Of a stretch of 64,000 nt of DNA, positions 1 to 11,116 are shown piece after piece (within the stretch, counting starts at the first letter, position 1; each line of letters begins with the position of its first letter). Both the position numbers and the translations under genes were made by a program. Below the pieces are notes generated by a model that saw nothing but the letters and a program-made list of their open reading frames with translations, was not told the DNA's origin and did no database searches. Source of the stretch: Orobanche coerulescens (taxonomy: Eukaryota; Streptophyta; Magnoliopsida; Lamiales; Orobanchaceae); NCBI GenBank assembly GCA_033398695.1, contig CM065802.1, positions 144,694,096 to 144,758,095 on the forward strand, written 5' to 3'.

Positions 1-299
1 CAGAACCAACTGAACAAACGAAGAACTTAACGTACGTAAACAACAACCATTTACGTATGTTAACAAACTACAAGGATAACGTACGTAAGGCTCACACCCT
101 AACGTATGTAAGGGTCCGTTGACTGCAATAGTGAGATCTGATCGAAAGATTCATGGCCTTACCAGCCAAAAGTTGACATCGAGGAAGGTTCCTACCACCG
201 ACCACGTATTACGTACGTAACCATACAGGACTAACGTACATAATACTCAGCCCATAGCGTACGTAATGCTACACATGTAGCGTACGTTAAGGCTAGTAT
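1..299. repeat. Degenerate array of a CGTACG-core 12-mer
   Basis: At least eight copies of a short motif, best written TAACGTACGTAA with variants TTACGTATGTTA, TAACGTATGTAA and TAGCGTACGTTA, are spaced about 20 to 60 bases apart. The motif matches the TAGCG-YR-CGCTA 12-mer of the gypsy LTRs in this window position by position, differing mainly by transitions. I infer a diverged LTR U3 array of the same superfamily, cut off by the window edge on the left and abutting copia sequence on the right. No LTR terminus is visible, so the parent element and its orientation are open. Confidence 0.55.
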
Positions 300-572
300 A
301 CTTAGCCAAAAATCCAAACTCTCCAAGCAACATCCAAACGACGAAACCAAACCGCGACAAGTATAAATATTTCGATCCCGAAATATCCCAATACAATATA
401 CATTGTATTGGTCCAAAACAACAACACTTGTACAATTCCAAATGAATACGTACAACTCAACAGTAACACGAAAAAAAGAAAAAAAATTACCCCCGGATAT
501 TAAAAATATGATCAGTGGAGCCTGAATCTTACTATCCACGAAGTGGTAGAACAAGCTGCCAAACATGTTTTG
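300..572 (-). pseudogene. Copia protease remnant (C1 element)
   Basis: On the minus strand, just after the gag zinc knuckle, the sequence encodes a SWIV stretch followed one frame over by DSGSTDH. This is the aspartic protease active-site block of Ty1/copia polyproteins. A single extra base between SWIV and DSG breaks the frame. Further on, a YNVYCI stretch resembles the segment before the GAG-pre-integrase domain. The frame is broken again, and integrase, RT and RNase H are absent because the element meets the array at 1-299. Domain assignment rests on the DSG motif and its position directly after gag; the distal part is a weaker match. Confidence 0.6.
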
Positions 573-1395
573 ACTACTAGTGCACGAGAGATACCTTTTT
601 TAAGAGCTGGACAGTCTGATTTAATCCTTTCTGACCGCAATTGTAGCAATTTTCCTTTGGCTTTCTGTTCGCCTCAGGATGAGGAGCCTTACCCTTTACC
701 TTGAGAGTTGCCACTTGCTTCCGGCCCACTAGTTTCTTCTTCTTTTGCTATTTGGGTTTAGAAGTTGAAACACCAGTTGCCGCACGAACTTGAAACCCTT
801 GTCTAAAGAGACCTTCTGCAGCTTGAAGCTCTGTCAGCAATTCTGTCAAAGTATATTCCCTACGATTCATATTGTAGTTTAGGCGGAACTGCTCAAAGCT
901 TGTAGGTATGCTGCCTAGAATGATATCGACCTGTGCGTCTGCATCAATAGTAGCCCCTAAGATATCAAGTTCATTCATATGAGAAATCATCTTTAGAACA
1001 TGATCGCATACCGGGGTTCCTTCAGACGTTTATGTCATCATCAAGACCCTTATAGCATTTTGCCTAGCCGCCCGGTTCTGATGAACAAACATCTCGCCGA
1101 GATTTTTCATCATTTCCGCGGCCGCGCTCATACTCTTATGCTGATGCTGCAATACATTTGATAAAAAAGCTAAGATGTAACAGCGATCCATCTCATCAGA
1201 TTTCTTCCGTTTGCGGTACTCTTTTACCTCATCAGGTGTCGAATCCACATCTGGCTCTAATAGGCATTCCTCAGTTAGAACAAACTTATATTCTTCTGCA
1301 GTCAAGACAATGTTAAGATTATGTTTCCAATCAGCAAAATTAGTACCATCAAGTTAGTTTTCTTTGAGAATTATCGCAAGTGGATTGAAAGTCAT
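573..1395 (-). pseudogene. Copia gag (UBN2-type) pseudogene, C1 element
   Basis: This was the capsid/nucleocapsid part of a Ty1/copia polyprotein. The inferred start at 1393-1395 gives MTFNPLAIILKEN, and the typical LDGTNFADWKHNL block of copia gag follows. One reading frame runs through the whole region. It has in-frame stops after residue 13 (about 1354), after MMT (about 1030), and at about 745 after SKPK. Near the end a CX2C zinc-knuckle start (CYNCGQKG) is visible, but the distal His and Cys are lost: GLNQTVQ stands where GHWKSDC is usual. The region is a clear gag relic that cannot make a full protein. Leader and 5' LTR lie to the right (1396-2362 and 11361-13038), separated by G1. Confidence 0.85.
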
Positions 1396-2362
1396 CCGAG
1401 ATAAAATTAAAACCATTCATCACATAATGCATAGTAAAATATATTGAAAAAACCTCAAAACACAATATATCTGCTAGCAACCAACACCTCGAAAAATTCG
1501 CATATACAAAGCCATGATTGTGTATACGTTTACACACATTTTTCAAGTAGAATTTTACGTCTTTAATTTTACTATCTAGTCAATTTACGTTATGATAAGT
1601 AAAATTAATAGTTGGTTCCTCTTGGCCATGTATTAATTAACATAGACTCGGATGGGAGCTTATTAATTAATACACCTCACTCAACACCATAATTTAACAA
1701 CCTTAAAATATTATCTTTTAAATAATAGTCTGACAGATGGAAGATCCTATCATAAAAAAGAATGTTTATCTTTTGTTATCATTTGAAATTTAAAACCTGT
1801 GAGCCTATAATTAGTACATCCGATATGGAGGAAGACCCTAATGTCAACGAAATTACTTCATAATTTAAATTAATTATGGTGGCCAATTTAATTTTTATAT
1901 TAAAAAATAAATCACTTTAATCACTTAGTTAGTTTAACCTTAAGGTTTTCAATTTTCTCTGACTGTGCCCTGGATTTTCAAAATTAAAATTTTCACTTTT
2001 ATGCAAAATTAATTACATAACAAAATTTAATTTTAAAAATCCAATTCTCTAGCGGACGCAACGAACGACGGTGGCAACGGATCGGACCAAAAGTTGGACG
2101 ATCCGACCCGAACGGGCGAACCAGCCCGGAATAGGCCGCTGCTCCCGGCAGAGCCCAGATCGCCAGCGTGGCAAATGTCCGCTTTCGGCCGCTATTCAGC
2201 CAGATCTAGGTATCCTTACGCTCTTTTTCTTCGTGATTTTGTCTTTCCCAAATTCGATTATAATTTCATTAAAAATAAAGTACAATCGAATTCTAGCAAA
2301 ATCACACAAAAATTAAGATTCTAGATCTACCCGTGGATTTTCTCGTGGGAAAAACCATTACA
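1396..2362 (-). other. Copia C1 5' untranslated leader, gag-proximal part
   Basis: AT-rich sequence with no coding frame on the minus strand. It aligns by eye, in reverse, with the plus-strand leader at about 50490-51330, for example around the TTAATTAATA blocks and the run-up to gag. Together with 11361-11571 it makes a leader of about 1.2 kb between PBS and gag, split by G1. The short open frames at 2071-2324 are read from leader sequence and are not considered genes. Confidence 0.7.
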
Positions 2363-3666
2363 TGTAACACCCTCAAGATATTCGAGGTATATTACAGCGC
2401 CGTGAATCCCTATGTGGGACCCACCAGGCTGAACAGCATCATACTCATCGACTCACATAAACGATAAACCAACACCATGTCATAAAGACGCAAAACAGAG
2501 TAAACCACCCGGTTCAACCGGTCAAACAGAACATCATCAATCAACACAAACATAAAGGCAACAATACAATCCGGACGAACAAGAACTCTTAAGTACTCGA
2601 GTACAACTATTAGTTCAAAAGCCACAAAAGATGAAAAGACAAAAAGACATTAAGATGTCACTTAGGCACAATCATCACGCTCGGCCATCATCCGTAATCT
2701 TGGTCCAGCGCTCGTCTCGATGAACCCGACTGAAATTAATATAACGAATTTCCCCGAAAAGGGTCCCCAGAGGGGTTATCACTTACGCTAGTTCAAGTAA
2801 CGGATGAACGACTTACATCTTACACATATAGTAATGCATGCAATTCAAGAAAACATAGTTCCAAAATACTCATTTCGAAATGCCAATGATCAAACCACAT
2901 TTGTAAAAATGCACCACAATTAACCGCGGACCCACGGCTTCGTGGATCCTCGCCGAGACCCCGTCGGATCTAACCCACAGTGGTTAAAAGCAAGCTCGCG
3001 GTCCCACAGCTTCGTGGAACCCTACCGAGACCCCGTCGAGTCTAACCCGTAGTGAGCATACACACACACGCAATTTCTCATACAAAACTACTATGTCAAG
3101 ATCGTAAGTTCATAAGGGTACTTGCCTCGATTAATTAGACGATGACACGAACGGAACGGAAGAGTTGAACACGACCGCAAGGAACCGGCGGAAATGAACC
3201 TAACGATTCGAATAACACAATCACAACCAACTCTAGACGATTATGGAAATGGAATACACCGAAACCCGCCTACGATTCATGTATATTCGTATATAAACAA
3301 CAACGAGGGCGGACCACAACCAAACCCTCTCGATTCCGTAAAAATCACGAAATATACCATGAATCCGTAGGGAAACTAAGAATACCAACAAGATTAATAA
3401 TATTCATCATGAATCCATCAACGAAACGGAACGGATCGGAAGAAAATCCCAAAACCCCCAAATTATCCAAAAGTAGGGTTCTAAGAGATTACCTTGGATT
3501 TAGGATGAGAAACACAAGTGGATGATGTTAGTCTTACACCAAGAACTCAAGCACAAGGATCTCTGAAGTGATTGGAAGAAGAAAATCGCCTCAAATCGTC
3601 TCTCGGAGTCGCCGCCCGGAAAGAGGAAGAAATGAGATTTTGTGATTATCTCGGTCAACTCCCCGG

Positions 3667-3674
3667 TTTATATA
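3667..3674 (-). promoter_or_regulatory. Likely TATA box of G1 3' LTR
   Basis: TATATAAA on the minus strand, in the same place relative to the 12-mer array as in the 5' LTR (10585-10592). Transcription would start about 30 bases to the left and run leftwards. Confidence 0.6.
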
Positions 3675-3685
3675 TCCAGGAGTGT

Positions 3686-4197
3686 TAGCGCACGCTAAGA
3701 CCTCAAGGTTAGCGTGCGCTAACGGATAGGGTTACAAACCCTCCCGTTAGCGTCGATCCGGAAGCCGAGTTTTGGCGTTAGCGTGCGCTACCATACATGC
3801 GTAGCGTGCGCTAATAACCTCTCGGAGCGCGCGCTATCGACCAATAGCGTGCGCTACCCGATCATCACCGAGTCCAGAGCTAACCGCCCAAACCTCACGA
3901 CCCGTTAGCGTGCGCTACCATACCAGCCAGAGCGTGCGCTAACTAGCATCCGATTGAGTTCGTAGTAAACCGCCCGATCGACAAGTACACTAGCGCGCCA
4001 CCGAACAATTTAACGTGCGCTAGTCTCCCGACATTAGCGTGCGCTAGACGAGATAGCGTGCGCTAATCCGATAGTCCAAAGTGGGAGCTGAATCGCCACT
4101 CCTGTGGCTAAATCGTTAGCGTGCGCTATTTAATTAAACGTAGCGTGCGCTACTAATGGATTTCTAGCGTCGTTATACAGAAATTTAGCGTGCGCTA
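3686..4197 (-). repeat. TAGCG-YR-CGCTA array, G1 3' LTR
   Basis: About 15 intact or near-intact copies of a 12-bp near-palindrome TAGCG-YR-CGCTA, where the centre is TG, CA or CG on the plus strand. They are separated by about 15 to 45 bases of non-repetitive sequence. The array starts 11 bases from the TATA box, on its upstream side for minus-strand transcription. This placement is like a bank of promoter-proximal binding sites. Function is inferred only from the arrangement. Confidence 0.85.
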
Positions 4198-4433
4198 GAT
4201 ACGTAATATAAACGACCCAAAATACGGATTATGAACGAAACGTCAAACGGAACACCTCAAAACGCATCATAGCATAGAATGAATCCACGGCAACCAAACG
4301 GCGGTTCCGCACAACAATTACGAGAATCGATCAAAGATAACGGAAAAGTTACCTCAAGGATACTCGAGGGTCACTAAAATCGAGAATTACACCGGAAATA
4401 CAATTACAAGGGAAAGAAAATGCGGATATTACA

Positions 4434-4445
4434 TTCTACCCCTCT
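4434..4445 (-). other. G1 polypurine tract
   Basis: AGAGGGGTAGAA on the minus strand lies directly next to the 3' LTR start. This is the expected plus-strand primer of reverse transcription. The same sequence occupies the same place in G2 (15845-15856). Confidence 0.8.
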
Positions 4446-4503
4446 AAAAATAAGTTTCGTCCCAAACTTAAGAAACAAACAACTCGGGTACCTAGCACGC
4501 ATG

Positions 4504-5759
4504 CTATCCTCGGTTCCCAAGTCGCCTCCTCGACACCGTGTCTCGACCACTTTGCACCTTGACCAAAGGTATGGTCTTATGCCTCAATCGTTTCTCACGA
4601 TGCTCCAAAATCTTCAAAGGACGCTCCTCAAAAGTAATATCTTCACAGAATATCAATCTCGCCATAATCGATGACGTGACTAGGATCCGGACATATTTCC
4701 TCAATCGGGAAACATGGAAAACGCTATGAACATGACTCAAGGCCGGAGGTAACGCCAAACGGTACGCCAATTCACCTACTCGCTCGAGGATCTCAAAGGG
4801 GCCGATAAATCTCGGACTCAACTTTCCTTTCTTCCCGAAACGAAAAACTCCCTTCGTCGGCGACACCTTTAGCAAAACGTGGTCTCCCACCTCGAATTCC
4901 AAAGGTCGACGACGGACGTCGGCATATGACTTCTGTCGACTCTGGGCAGTCAACATCCGTTCTCGAATTAACTCTATCTTCCGCCTCGTCTCTAAAACGA
5001 CATCCGGCTCGGTCCCGACCAAATCTGACGCCTCATTCCAACAAATCGGTGATCGACATCGCCGCCCATAAAGTGCCTCATACGGGGCCATCCGAATCGA
5101 CGCGTGCCAACTGTTGTTGTACGTGAATTCGATCAGCGGCAAATGTTCCTCCCAGTCACTACTCCAATCGAGAGCACAGGCACGTAACAAGTCCTCGAAC
5201 GTCTGGATAGTGCGTTCCGATTGTCCATCTGACTGGGGATGAAAAGAGGTACTCAAGTGTAAACGGGTACCCAACGCCTTATGCACCGCCTGCCAGAAGT
5301 GCGATACGAAACGGCCATCACGATCCGAAACAATAGACTTCGGAGTACCGTGAAGTCTCACAATCTGCGCGATAAACACACGAGACTTCTCCGGCCCCAA
5401 GTGTCCTTGATGCCCGTAAAATGTGCCGACTTGGTCGCGATCAACAATCACCCATACCATATTCATGCCCGACCTCGACCTCGGCAAACTCGTAACGAAA
5501 TCCATCGATATATCTTCCCATTTCCATTCGGAGCGGGAGTGATCGCAATAACTTGCCTGGTCAGCCGATGCTCGATTTTGACCTGCCGACAAGTCAAACA
5601 TCTCGCTACAAACTGTGCGACCTCATCCTTCATATCATTCCACCAGAAATTCCTTCTCAAGTCCTTGTACATCTTACTCGAACCAGATGAACGGAGTAAG
5701 GTGTAGCATGGGCCTCCCGTAAAATACTCTGCCTCAACTCTGAGTCGTTCGGCACACAA
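4504..5759 (-). pseudogene. G1 integrase with chromodomain-like tail, broken
   Basis: This encodes the H2C2 zinc-binding region ([11 protein letters not shown] and CLTCRQVKIEH), then the catalytic core, then the C-terminal DNA-binding part. Catalytic blocks are visible: MDFVTSLP (first Asp), IVSDRDGRF (second Asp), and SERTIQTFED (Glu). GKLSPRFIGPFEIL and FHVSRLRKY follow, and then EERPLKILEHREKRLRHK, the shortened chromodomain-like motif of Tekay elements. The frame shifts between the H2C2 region and the core near 5463-5600, a short deletion affects the stretch after VIVDRD, and the extreme C-terminus is out of frame near 4650. Compare the better-preserved copy in G2 at 15880-16866. Confidence 0.88.
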
Positions 5760-6609
5760 AGCCGACTCTGGAATCTCAAAATACCATCCTCGTGAATCAC
5801 AAACCCAGGAGACTTTCCCTTAAGAACGTTCTCTCGGATTTGAGTAATCATCGGATCCTCTGATTGCTTCAGCTTAATTTCGTCGATCAAGGATGACGAA
5901 ATCTCTAAAGCACAAAGTTGCCCGACAGCTCCCGGCAACGAGACCTCAACATCTAACTCGATCAAGGCCCTCCGAAGCTCAGACTGAGACGAAAGGATCT
6001 CAAGTGTTCGCAACGCAACTGCTTTCCGACTCAAGGCGTCGGCTACGACGTTCGCCTTACCCGGATGATAAAGGATTTCGAGGTCATAATCCTTAATCAA
6101 CTCTAACCACCTCCTCTGCCTCATATTCAACTCTCGCTGAGTAAATATGTATTTCAGACTTTTATGATCGGTAAAAATCTGACACGTAGAGCCGAAAATA
6201 TAGTGACGCCAAATCTTGAGCGCAAAAACGACTGCCGCTAATTCCAAATCATGAGTAGGGTAGTTCAGCTCATACGGCCTCAACTGTCTCGATGCATAGG
6301 CAATGGTCTTGCCGTGCTGCATTAATACACACCCAAGACCCTGACCCGAAGCATCGCTATAAACGGCAAAACCCTCGTTGCCACATGTCAACGCCAAAAC
6401 TGGGGCTGAAATCAAACGCTTCTTCAGTTCCTCAAAACTCGACTGCCTCTCGTCATTCCAGACGAACTTCTCGATTTCGGAGCAATCGTGTAAGTGGTCG
6501 AGCCGTTTCGAGAAACCTCGACGAACCTACGGTAGTAGCCACTAAACCCAAGAAACTACGGAGCTCTTTCACATTCTTGGCGGTGCCCAATCCAATACGG
6601 CCTCAATCT
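5657..6609 (-). pseudogene. G1 RT connection and RNase H, broken
   Basis: The frame from 6415 to 5657 encodes the RNase H that removes RNA from the RNA:DNA hybrid. Visible motifs are [14 protein letters not shown], the [12 protein letters not shown] helix with its Glu, FTDHKSLKY and the closing VVADALSRK. The segment 6416-6609, equivalent to the RT thumb/connection (AEGVRVDP through LKRRL), is frameshifted in this copy but continuous in G2 at 24346-25404. The end of the frame runs into the integrase N-terminal region, where another frameshift follows HLVRVRC. Confidence 0.85.
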
Positions 6610-7971
6610 TCATGGATCCACACGAACCCCTACTGAAATCACGTGACCTAAAAACATCACTTCCTTCATTAACTCACATTTCGAGAACTTTGCATAGAGT
6701 TGCTCGGTCCTCAAAATGTTTAATACTACCCGCAAATGATGGGCATGCTCTTCCTCATTCCTCGAATAAATAAGAATATCGTCAATAAAGACGACGACGC
6801 ACTTATCCAAATACTCGATAAAAACTTTGTTCATCAATTGCATGAACACCGCCGGCGCATTAGTTAACCCGAAAGGCATAACTACAAACTCATAATGTCC
6901 GTATCTCGACCGAAAAGCTGTCTTCGGCACATCGGACTCTCTCACCCGGAGCTGATAGTACCCCGATTTCAAATCAATTTTCGAGAATACCGTAGCTCCC
7001 TGCAACTGATCGAACAAGTCATCAATTCTCGGCAAAGGATACTTGTTCTTGATGGTCACCTTGTTTAGTTCGCGATAGTCGATACACAAACGTAGTGAAC
7101 CATCCTTCTTCCGCACAAACAGGACCGGTGCGCCCCAAGGCGAGGCGCTCGGTCGAACATACCCCAACTCAAGAAGCTCACTCAACTGCTTCTTCAACTC
7201 GGACATCTCTGAAGGGGCCATGCGATACGGTGCCTTCGAAATAGGAGCCACGCCCGGCTCTAACTCTATAGCAAACTCAACCTCACGATCCGGTGGCAAT
7301 CCCGGTAACTCGTCAGGAAATACATCAGGAAACTCATTAACGATTGGAATCGACGAAAGCTCGACTCCACCATCCTCCGCCTTCAAGGCATAGCACCAAT
7401 ACCCAGTACACCCCTTTCGCAGGAGACTCATCGCCTTCAAGGCATTAATGACGAATTTCTGGTTTCCTCTCTTTCGCCCCGCGAAAGAGTGCTCGGTGCC
7501 GTCCTCGGCTAACATAGTGATGATTCTCGTGCGGTAGTTCATGATCGCACCATGCCGCTCGAGCCAGTCATCACCAAGAATTAAATCCTCACCCTCGATA
7601 CTCACAACAATAAGATTAGAGGGCCAAGTCCTCTCACAAATAAGCACAGAGCAGTCTCGAACCTCCTGATCACCAACGATCCTATCGCCGCTAGGAAGCT
7701 TAACGATGAAGGGCTCACAAGGCGTCAAACGGTCGAGACTCAAACGACGCACACAATCCAGAGATATGAACGAATGCGTAGCACCTAATCGAAAAGCACA
7801 CCGACAGGATGAGAAAGAATATAAATGGTACTGTCGCCACGGTAGCCACTGGATCATCGGCTCTCCGCATCTCATAGACACGCGGGTGGGCCGAGCCGAC
7901 ACTGGAAGCTCCCCCTTAGAGGGTCGACCCGACCTCTCCCCGACTAGCACTCGGCGGAGATTGAGGAGCAA
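6610..7971 (-). pseudogene. G1 protease and reverse transcriptase
   Basis: An open stretch of 453 codons covers the aspartic protease and most of RT. The protease active-site block reads [10 protein letters not shown], where functional relatives have D-S/T-G-A, so the catalytic Asp is missing. RT motifs are well kept: [45 protein letters not shown], and the metal-binding block FIDDILIYS near 6779-6790. Frameshifts bound the stretch on both sides (to the zinc knuckle near 7980 and after VRVDP at 6610). RT copied genomic RNA in cytoplasmic particles. In its present form the polyprotein is not made. Confidence 0.9.
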
Positions 7972-8216
7972 ACGATCCCCGATTCACACTTGGTTCCCTA
8001 GGTCTTTGGAATGGAAGCCCGGCACCAAGGATTTTCTCCTCTCGGACAGAAGCGGCTTTGTGACCCGACCGCCACACCGATTACACGTCGCCAAAGGGTT
8101 CGGACAAACACGACCGATGTGGCCTGCCGCCACGGTTGAAGCATTTCACCTCTCGAGAAGGGGCACCGCAGCCTACGGGAAACCCAGTAGATCGAGATGG
8201 GCCACCACCGGAAAAG
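7972..8216 (-). pseudogene. G1 nucleocapsid zinc-knuckle region, out of frame
   Basis: On the minus strand a CNRCGGRVTK stretch near 8060-8090 corresponds to the CX2CX4HX4C knuckle, which is better kept in G2 ([14 protein letters not shown] near 29050-29084). The second half is shifted, so His and the last Cys are lost. This segment links gag to protease. Confidence 0.65.
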
Positions 8217-9040
8217 TTAGCAGAAATTTCCGACCCCCACTTTTGTGGCCCGAAAAGTTCCCAGCGGACTTACGCTTCTTACTCTCGCGGCCGCCTCACT
8301 CGCCGTCACGGACATATCATAAGCAAGGGCCCTACTCGATAATCCTTCAATGTAGTGCATACGAGCCCGACATATAGTCCCGAATCGGAACTTCATCCGT
8401 CTGGAGAAATGGAAAATCTTGTCACTCTCCTCGACAACTTGGGTCTTCACATAACCCAACTCTTTGTTAAAATCGGCAATAGCTTGAGCTACGGGGATAT
8501 CCCGTGGTTGAGCATCATAAAAGCATGTACCCGAGCACGTCTCGATCGCCACGGCAATATTCACCTCCATCAACTCTTGAAACTCACCACGAAGCAAAGA
8601 TGGTCTTTGGGCCCAACGGCCTCCCACCACCGTAGCGTCCCGGTGAGAAAATATTGAGCAATAGGGACTCTACGTTCCTCGTGACGCTTAGTGGCAACGA
8701 AGACCTTAGATATCTCCTTGATCCACCCTTCACCCAATCGGGTCCAAGCTCCCGAAACCGAGGAGGATGCATCTTGATGACATCTTGGAGCCATCGGTCC
8801 GCTCCGCCCGATTAGCATGGGCACGATCCGGTTCAACCGCTGAGCTATTGCCGCCATTTGGTTCACCATCATTTGCATAACGGCCGCAATACCAAGATCG
8901 GCACGCTCACGAGAAGAAGCATGGCTATGACGGCCGCGATCTGCCTCCGAAGACCGTGACGTGGCCGCCCACCGGGCCGCCCCACGTCCCCGGCCGCGTC
9001 CACGACCACGACCGCGACCACGACCTCTTCCAGCATCCAT
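8217..9040 (-). pseudogene. G1 gag, frameshifted
   Basis: The start at 9038-9040 (MDAGRGRGRGRG) gives an Arg-Gly dipeptide-rich basic head, as in Tekay gag proteins. The capsid core follows, with VPIAQYFLTGTLRWWEAVGPKD. Near 8600 the frame changes, and the downstream part continues as EFQELMEVNI, ADFNKELGYVKTQ and VEESDKIFHF. Several short deletions relative to the G2 copy remove codons. The protein would have formed virus-like particles. The zinc knuckle lies further left at 7972-8216, out of frame. Confidence 0.85.
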
Positions 9041-9259
9041 ACTGGAGTTAAATAAGTAGCAAAAGCCATACGAGGATCAGTACAAGAAAAGAACAATTAC
9101 AAGTCGAGAATCAAGGGCACGATACAAGGAATTAATTAACAGAGGAAGGAAAACTTACGGACACTGGTAGTACCGGAATCATGGCAGCATGACGATGATG
9201 TGCATAACAAAAACCACAAGACCCAATAAACCGACAAGCCTAGGTATCCATAAACCTAG

Positions 9260-9272
9260 TGCTCCGATACCA
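9260..9272 (-). other. G1 primer binding site (tRNA-Met type)
   Basis: TGGTATCGGAGCA on the minus strand begins five bases inside the 5' LTR. It matches the plant initiator tRNA-Met 3'-end complement TGGTATCAGAGC with one difference. This defines the 5' side of the element and its minus-strand orientation. Confidence 0.85.
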
Positions 9273-10584
9273 TTTTCTGTAACACCCTCAAGATATTTGA
9301 GGTATATTACAGCGCCGTGAATCCCTATATGGGACCCACCAGGCTGAACAGCATCATACTCATCGACTCACATAAACGATAAACCAACACCATGTCATAA
9401 AGACGCAAAACAGAGTAAACCACCCGGTTCAACCGGTCAAACAGAACATCATCAATCAACACAAACATAAAGGCAACAATACAATCCGGACGAACAAGAA
9501 CTCTTAAGTACTCGAGTACAACTATTAGTTCAAAAGCCACAAAAGATGAAAAGACAAAAAGACATTAAGATGTCACTTAGGCACAATCATCACGCTCGGC
9601 CATCATCCGTGTACTGGTCCAGCGCCCGCTCGTCTCGATGAACCTGACCTGAAATTCATAAAACGAATTTCCCCGAAACGGGTCCCCAGAGGGGTTAGCA
9701 ATTACGCTAGTACAAGTAACCAGATGAACGACTTACATCTTACACATATAGTAATGCATGCAATTCAAGAAAACATAGTTCCAAAATACTCATTTTAAAA
9801 TGCCAATGATCAAACCACATTTGTAAAAATGCACCACAATTAACCGCGGACCCACAGCTTCGTGGATCCCTGCCGAGACCCCGTCGGATCTAACCCACAG
9901 TGGTTAAAAGCAAGCTCGCGGTCCCACAGCTTCGTGGAACCCTACCGAGACCCCGTCGAGTCTAACCCGTAGTGAGCATACACACACGCAATTTCTCATA
10001 CAAAACTACTATGTCAAGATCGTAAGTTCATAAGGGTACTTGCCTCGATTAATTAGACGATGACACGAACGGAACGGAAGAGTTGAACACGACCGCAAGG
10101 AACCGGCGGAAATGAACCTAACGATTCGAATAACACAATCACAACCAACTCTAGACGATTATGGAAATGGAATACACCCGAAACCCGCCTACGATTCATG
10201 TATATTCGTATATAAACAACAACGAGGGCGGACCACAACCAAACCCTCTCGATTCCGTAAAAATCACGAAATATACCATGAATCCGTAGGGAAACTAAGA
10301 ATACCAACAAGATTAATAATATTCATCATGAATCCATCAACGAAACGGATCGGATCGGAAGAAAATCCCAAAACCCCCAAATTATCCAAAAGTAGGGTTC
10401 TAAGAGATTACCTTGGATTTAGGATGAGAAACACAAGTGGATGATGTTAGTCTTACACCAAGAACTCAAGCACAAGGATCTCTGAAGTGATTGGAAGAAG
10501 AAAATCGCCTCAAATCGTCTCTGGAGTCGCCGCCCGCGAAAGAGGAAGAAATGAGATTTTGTGATTATCTCGGTCAACTCCTGG

Positions 10585-10592
10585 TTTATATA
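10585..10592 (-). promoter_or_regulatory. Likely TATA box of G1 5' LTR
   Basis: TATATAAA on the minus strand between the 12-mer array (upstream) and the presumed transcript start. It is the expected promoter of the G1 genomic RNA. Confidence 0.65.
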
Positions 10593-10603
10593 GCCGGGAG
10601 TGT

Positions 10604-11116
10604 TAGCGCACACTAAGACCTCAAGGTTAGCGTGCGCTAGCAGGATAGGTTACAAACCCTCTGTTAGCGTCCCATCCGAAGCTGTTTTTGGCCGTTAGCG
10701 TGTGCTACCATACATGCGTAGCGTGCGCTAATAACCTCTCGGTAGCGCGCTTATCGACCAATAGCGTGCGCTACCCGATCATCGCCGAGTCCAAGAGCTA
10801 ACCGCCCAAACCTCACGACCGTTAGCGTGCGCTACCATACCAACAGAGCGTGCGCTAACTAGCATCCGATTGAGTTCGAGTAAAGCGCCCGATCGGGACA
10901 GTCACACTAGCGCGCTACCGAACAATTTAACGCGGCGCTAGTCTCCCGACATTAGCGTGCGCTAGACGAGATAGCGTGCGCTAATCCGATAGTCCAAAGG
11001 GTGAGCCGAATCGCCACTCCTGTGGCTAAATCGTTAGCGTGCGCTACGAATTAAACGTAGCGTGCGCTACTAATGGATTTCTAGCGTGCGCTATACAGGA
11101 AATTTAGCGTGCGCTA
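10604..11116 (-). repeat. TAGCG-YR-CGCTA array, G1 5' LTR
   Basis: About 17 copies or close variants of the 12-mer over 513 bases, most with the centre TG (plus strand). The outer TAGCG and CGCTA arms are strongly kept while spacers show no evident repeat. The array begins about 12 bases upstream of the TATA box. Confidence 0.88.

Larger units (their letters stand above)
2363..4433 (-). repeat. G1 3' LTR (2071 bp)
   Basis: The LTR has TG/CA ends: TGTAACACC on the left and GGATATTACA on the right. Read on the minus strand, U3 starts at 4433. The 12-mer array occupies 3686-4197, the TATA box TATATAAA is at 3667-3674, and R/U5 lies further left. R/U5 carries two roughly 60-bp modules around a CACGGCTTCGTGG-type inverted repeat (about 2933-3050). 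Compared with the 5' LTR it shows many small indels and substitutions, concentrated in the array, where several 12-mers are disrupted. Confidence 0.92.

Noticed and set aside
357..379. TATA-like GTATAAATATTTCG as promoter of the 1-299 array
   Set aside because: The site lies in sequence that reads on the minus strand as copia protease/pre-integrase, so it is probably coding relic and not LTR.
2071..2324. Two overlapping plus-strand frames of about 80 codons
   Set aside because: They lie in the noncoding leader of copia C1 and have no recognisable features.
7706..8377. Plus-strand open frame of 223 codons across G1 gag/protease
   Set aside because: It is antisense to the minus-strand pol and gag regions that carry recognisable motifs. 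Its residues show no family features.
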